A stretch of 35,860 nt of DNA, from positions 1-35,860 of the forward strand of contig JAFUYM010000018.1 of the NCBI GenBank assembly GCA_017470525.1, given 5' to 3'. The notes beneath the pieces were generated by a model, which had not been told where the DNA came from, did no database searches, and saw only the letters and a list, made by a program, of their open reading frames with translations. The stretch's first letter is position 1. The number at the start of each line of letters is the position of its first letter. This stretch comes from Bacteroidaceae bacterium (GTDB lineage: Bacteria; Bacteroidota; Bacteroidia; Bacteroidales; Bacteroidaceae). The position numbers and the translations under genes are program-made. Positions 32,223 through 35,860 of this stretch are shown in pieces.

Positions 32223-33372
32223 TCAAAAGGGTTTCTGTTAGTTTTGCTTCTATCTCTTCAATGGTAGGTATCGTGCCCTCTACCTTCTCTGGGTAGAACT
32301 TTTCAAGTTCGTATTCAGAGATTCCTATGGGCTGGCTGCTTGACTCTAAGGCGTATTGGGCCTGAATGCGGTCTTTCTCCTTGCAAATAAGCAGCCCAAT
32401 GGTAGGATTGTCCCGGCCTTCTTTCCGCAAGATATGGTTACATGAAACTACATATCCTCCCAATTGACCGACGTCGGCAAATTCGAACTTGCCAATCTTT
32501 ACTTCAATCACCACATAGCACGACAGGTTCAGGTTATAGAACAGCAGGTCGATAAACTGTTCGCGTTCACCCACTTGCAGACGATATTCCTTACCCACGT
32601 ATGCAAATCCAGTACCCAGCTCCACAAGGAATAGAGTGATGTTGTTGAGCAGTTTGTCTTTCAATAGGCGTTCGTTATATGGTCCAGTGATACCAGTGAA
32701 AGCAAAGTCGTATGGGTCTTTTGTGAGTTCTTGCGCCAAGTCACTCGTCTCGTCGGGCAGAGTACGGCTGAAGTTGGTCAACGCTTTTCCTTGTCGCTCG
32801 TAAAAGTCGCTGTCGAGGAAGTTGAGCAACATATTGCGGCTCCAACCATTCAAGACAGTCTGGTGGACATAGAAAAGGGCCTTCTGTGGCTCTTTGGGGA
32901 ATTTGTCAATCAATAATTTATGATGCCCCCAGCCAATAGCCATTATGTCTCTCTTGATTTGCTCCACAACTTGAGGAGTAATTGCATTGCCAGGATTCTC
33001 AACAACTTGTTGAGTAATTTGTCCCTCAAGCTGGGGGACATTTTCCATTTGTCCCCCAAGTTGAGGGATTTTTGTTGTATAAGAGGAATAGATAAGGTAG
33101 AACTTCTTCACATAGTAAAGATTTGTTCTTGAAAAACAATGAGCAGTGGGGTTCAGTTTTTGAAGGTCGGCGGAAAGTGTCTTGATTACTCCTTCACCCC
33201 ATCGTTCTTCGATATGCATCTCCACAATATCTCTGCCCAAATCCCAATAGAATCGCAGCATTTCTTGGTTCACCTTCACCGCTGCCTTTATCTGGCTGCG
33301 GCGGTAACGGGTGCTGAGTTCCTTTATCCATTTCAGGTAATCTTGATCTAATATATTGATTGACTTACTCAT
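32197..33372 (-). CDS. DUF1016 / PD-(D/E)XK nuclease family protein (YhcG-like)
   Basis: This 391-residue protein has the two DUF1016 parts: an N-terminal helical domain (RRSQIKAAVKVNQEMLRFYWDLGRDIVEMHIEERWGEGVIKTLSADLQ, about 24-71, then FSRTNLYYVKKFY) and a C-terminal PD-(D/E)XK domain with FIDLLFYN and VVIEVKIGKF, whose Asp and Glu-x-Lys form the nuclease core. Between them (about 100-140) is a low-complexity linker with PQLGGQ/PQLEGQ and TQQVVE/TPQVVE repeats. Proteins of this family recur in restriction and other defence loci; their role is unsettled. Its start overlaps the res stop by 8 bp, and its end overlaps mod, so it is firmly inside the operon. Confidence 0.88.
   Translation of the reverse strand: MSKSINILDQDYLKWIKELSTRYRRSQIKAAVKVNQEMLRFYWDLGRDIVEMHIEERWGEGVIKTLSADLQKLNPTAHCFSRTNLYYVKKFYLIYSSYTTKIPQLGGQMENVPQLEGQITQQVVENPGNAITPQVVEQIKRDIMAIGWGHHKLLIDKFPKEPQKALFYVHQTVLNGWSRNMLLNFLDSDFYERQGKALTNFSRTLPDETSDLAQELTKDPYDFAFTGITGPYNERLLKDKLLNNITLFLVELGTGFAYVGKEYRLQVGEREQFIDLLFYNLNLSCYVVIEVKIGKFEFADVGQLGGYVVSCNHILRKEGRDNPTIGLLICKEKDRIQAQYALESSSQPIGISEYELEKFYPEKVEGTIPTIEEIEAKLTETLLNEEKDGNV
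33023..33067. repeat. 18-bp inverted repeat in the DUF1016 linker
   Basis: Bases 33023-33040 pair with 33050-33067 with two mismatches, leaving a 9-base loop. Direct repeats of CAACTTG(A/T)(G/T)GAGTAATT lie just before it. It encodes the repeated PQL(G/E)GQ segment. Confidence 0.6.
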
Positions 33373-35860
33373 TTGTTTGATTGTTTATCGTTTGTCCAGC
33401 TTGTGCCTTAAATGTTGAATATTCACGAATGGGTGCCTTATAGTAGACCTCTATACCGAGAGATTGGAAATGCTTGCGAGCACATTCCATGCGTGCCATT
33501 TCGTGTGGAGTCAAGGCCTTATTGTCATTAGAATCATTGGTGCCCTTTATCTCCACAACGAAATAGTATTCCCGCTGGTCTTGACCATTCTTCAACGACA
33601 CACGTTTCAGAACCACACCAAAGTCTGGCTCGTAGTTGCCTATAGGTGTCGGAATCTTGTACCATGTCGGGAATTTCAAGAAGCAGACCACATCGGTATT
33701 TTCCGGATTGTCAGCATCGACAGCAAAACTGCGCTCATACCCGCTGTCATAAAGCGTCTTGTCCCAGATTCCACGATTTGGGGTTGAAACATAATTATCG
33801 CAGGCATCTTTGGTGAAGTCCGCGAAATCGAAAGGATAAACTTCTTCAGTAGGGTCATACTCCACACACCTTACCAACTCGTCCAGTTGGACCTGCTTTA
33901 TTTTGAAAGCAGCCTGTTCCAGAAAGACTGGTGGATTCTTTAAATATTCTTTTGGATTTTTTATTTCCCTGACAATGCGCATCACGGAATTGTAACAGAG
34001 GCCAGTCTTCTCACTCAAATCCTCCACCAAATCCTGCGGCGAAAAGAAACCTTTCAGGCGACGGTCGTCCGAACCCAGATATTCCCGTTTGGAGAAATCC
34101 TCGATGTCGCCAACCCGAAAGCTGGCAACTTCTGCAATATAGTCGGAAATAGAAATGGTGTTAAGTGCCTCAATGCTCTTACGGATGATAGCATCCTCAT
34201 CGAAGCTGACGCGATAAGTGGTCTTCTTGGCAATCGTGTTCCAGAAACGACGGAATACACTCTGAACGCTCTCGTCTTTATTCAGTTTGAACTTTACACG
34301 GTTCTGGTGCTTTCCTTTGTGATTATGCTTAAGCTTCGCACCGGCACCAGCATTGCCGTAGGCCTTTTCGTTTTCATTCTGATAGCTACGAGCAAACGTC
34401 TCATAGGTCTCATTGGGAACCACTGTGAGTTGGTTGATGACGGCATCGTCAGGAGTGCCTTCCTCATCATATATGCGCTCACCTTGCTGATTAACGCAGA
34501 TACGAAGTCCACGACCAATCTCTTGGCGTTTCTTGTTCTCTGAATAACTTTCGTTTAATGTAGCTATGCCAAAAACATTCGGATTGTCCCAACCTACACC
34601 AAGGGCAGAGTGGGAGAAAACAAACTCGATGGTACTATCATCAAATGACAACAATTTCTGCTTGTTGTGGAGAATCTCGTCGTAGATTTCCTTATTGCTC
34701 TGATTCGTTTTCTCGTTGTCGGTATATTCCCCTTGTGAAGTCTTGGCAAAGTAGAATCCCTGAACGGCGGTTACTTGCTCCTGTGTGGGAGTTTGGCCTT
34801 CGTGGAACTCAGCGTATACCGTTTTGTACTGTTGCTCAAAAATCTTCTTGATGACAGGGTTAGTAGGGTCCATATAATTAGCCACCCTATCAATGAAGAT
34901 TAACGACAGGTTCTTGATGCCCAGAGGCTTCAAACGTTGCTTATTCTCGAAATGACGACGTATGAGCCATTCCAGTTGCAAAGCCCACACCTGTTCTTTG
35001 TTAGTAGACGATGCACCCTCTTCAATGCTTGTGCCGTTGGAGAAATCTACCACCCATTTGCGAGTGCTCAACTTCTTGTAGATGCGACTGATGGTAAAGT
35101 CTGCATAGGTGTCATTGCCTGACTTTTCAGCAAGATTGTCACCTTTCTTCAGCAGGTTAGACTCCTTGAAGACAAAGTTCTCTTTTGCCTTGTTGTACTT
35201 CCAGAGTTTCAACTTCACTTTAGGTTCCGTCTTTGTCTCTTGCACCTCTCCAATTTCAATTTTGAGTGTGGCTTCATCGTTCTTTTCCGTCACTGTGAGC
35301 ACTTCTATCTTCTTCACCAACCCCAGCCGATAGCTTTCGCTGGGAGTCAACTGGTAGAGCATGTTCACTTTCACCGCATGAGTGGCTGAGTAGCGGAACT
35401 TGAACAATGGAGATAGTTTAGCAAGCCACAACTTTGAATTCTCTGTGTCCATACCCTCCTGCGGTTCGTCCATGAAGATAATGGGATGCGTTTGGGCAAT
35501 AGCTTCAATGTAGGGTTTGTTGTTAAAGAGACCTTCGCGCACCTCTTGATTCAGGATCTTATCCTCAGAGTTGAACGATGCCATCGTCATAATCATAATC
35601 TGAGGAGTCTCAGATGTGATAAAGTCGCGAAGGTCGCTCAACTTGGAGCTGTCATATACAAATGCGTTGGGAGTAAAGTCATACCTGTCTTCCAACTGAG
35701 CTTTAAAATTCTCAAAGGTGTCTATTGCTCCTTGACGGATTGGGATGGAAGGCACAAGAACGATGAACTTAGTAAGACCATATTCCTTGTACAGTTCGTA
35801 TGCCGACTGAAGGTAGGTCAAGGTCTTACCCGTACCCGTCTCCATTTCTATACATGCGTC
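33365..35860 (-). CDS. res: Type III restriction enzyme Res subunit, partial (5' end outside window)
   Basis: At least 831 residues of a superfamily-2 translocase-nuclease are present. Seen from the first in-window Met: motif I ETGTGKT (2-8), motif II DEPQ (126-129), motif III RYSATH, GVGWDNPN, and motif VI QEIGRGLR. The C-terminal endonuclease core is EPDFGVVL (Asp741) with VVEIKG (Glu765, Lys767). Res uses ATP to move along or switch on DNA and cuts beside the site chosen by Mod. The frame is open to the window edge, and the residues before motif I (DACIEM) continue it, so the N-terminus lies outside. Here res comes first and mod third, unlike the classical mod-res order. Confidence 0.93.
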   Translation of the reverse strand, partial: DACIEMETGTGKTLTYLQSAYELYKEYGLTKFIVLVPSIPIRQGAIDTFENFKAQLEDRYDFTPNAFVYDSSKLSDLRDFITSETPQIMIMTMASFNSEDKILNQEVREGLFNNKPYIEAIAQTHPIIFMDEPQEGMDTENSKLWLAKLSPLFKFRYSATHAVKVNMLYQLTPSESYRLGLVKKIEVLTVTEKNDEATLKIEIGEVQETKTEPKVKLKLWKYNKAKENFVFKESNLLKKGDNLAEKSGNDTYADFTISRIYKKLSTRKWVVDFSNGTSIEEGASSTNKEQVWALQLEWLIRRHFENKQRLKPLGIKNLSLIFIDRVANYMDPTNPVIKKIFEQQYKTVYAEFHEGQTPTQEQVTAVQGFYFAKTSQGEYTDNEKTNQSNKEIYDEILHNKQKLLSFDDSTIEFVFSHSALGVGWDNPNVFGIATLNESYSENKKRQEIGRGLRICVNQQGERIYDEEGTPDDAVINQLTVVPNETYETFARSYQNENEKAYGNAGAGAKLKHNHKGKHQNRVKFKLNKDESVQSVFRRFWNTIAKKTTYRVSFDEDAIIRKSIEALNTISISDYIAEVASFRVGDIEDFSKREYLGSDDRRLKGFFSPQDLVEDLSEKTGLCYNSVMRIVREIKNPKEYLKNPPVFLEQAAFKIKQVQLDELVRCVEYDPTEEVYPFDFADFTKDACDNYVSTPNRGIWDKTLYDSGYERSFAVDADNPENTDVVCFLKFPTWYKIPTPIGNYEPDFGVVLKRVSLKNGQDQREYYFVVEIKGTNDSNDNKALTPHEMARMECARKHFQSLGIEVYYKAPIREYSTFKAQAGQTINNQTNE

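Overview
The window looks like a chromosomal piece of a Bacteroidales bacterium, most likely Prevotellaceae. The evidence is the repeated Bacteroidetes promoter form TTTG/TTG-N19-21-TAnnTTTG, Bacteroidetes-type lipoprotein signals, an HU-related DNA-binding protein, CarboxypepD-regulatory outer-membrane barrels, a GH127 enzyme with a typical C-terminal sorting-like tail, and a membrane-bound TPR regulator with a LuxR-like tail. I ran no database search, so genus is an inference.

Region 1 (1-6372) is patchy. It holds a C69 dipeptidase cut off after about 220 residues, an SDR oxidoreductase, an MntA/HepT toxin-antitoxin pair, a lipoprotein behind a highly structured leader, an AAA ATPase of the DUF4143 type, and an HU-like protein. 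Two of the modules, the toxin-antitoxin pair and the ATPase, each sit between two direct copies of a promoter-bearing intergenic sequence: an exact 103-bp repeat and a 78/79-bp near-exact repeat.

Region 2 (6377-22597) is mostly ordinary metabolism and envelope. A minus-strand operon runs cstA, a 59-aa membrane protein, an outer-membrane barrel and nadC. It is followed by a GHL10 glycosyl hydrolase-like protein, an ATP-grasp-like protein carrying an internal palindromic insertion, a small membrane protein, a TPR lipoprotein regulator paired with an outer-membrane barrel, a DUF554 membrane protein, a GH127 beta-L-arabinofuranosidase-like enzyme, and an OmpA-like protein. Several promoters carry phased direct repeats just upstream of the -33 element, which look like activator sites.

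Region 3 (22695-27497) holds tRNA-Arg(CCG), an XRE regulator facing a long AT-rich gap with repeated TGTAAA(A)C motifs, holA, an orphan consensus promoter running into 21-bp palindromic repeats, and a long structured leader with alternative pairings in front of a YbjQ/zinc-ribbon protein.

Region 4 (27600-35860) is a defence island. A dinB gene is broken after about 95 codons. Beyond the break lie a remnant of a GIY-YIG-type gene and a minus-strand operon read in the order res (type III restriction subunit, running off the window), DUF1016/PD-(D/E)XK nuclease, mod (type III methyltransferase, split by a frameshift) and a large HNH-motif protein. The genes overlap or lie close together, so they are probably co-expressed. 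The extra nuclease-like genes make this more than a simple mod-res pair.
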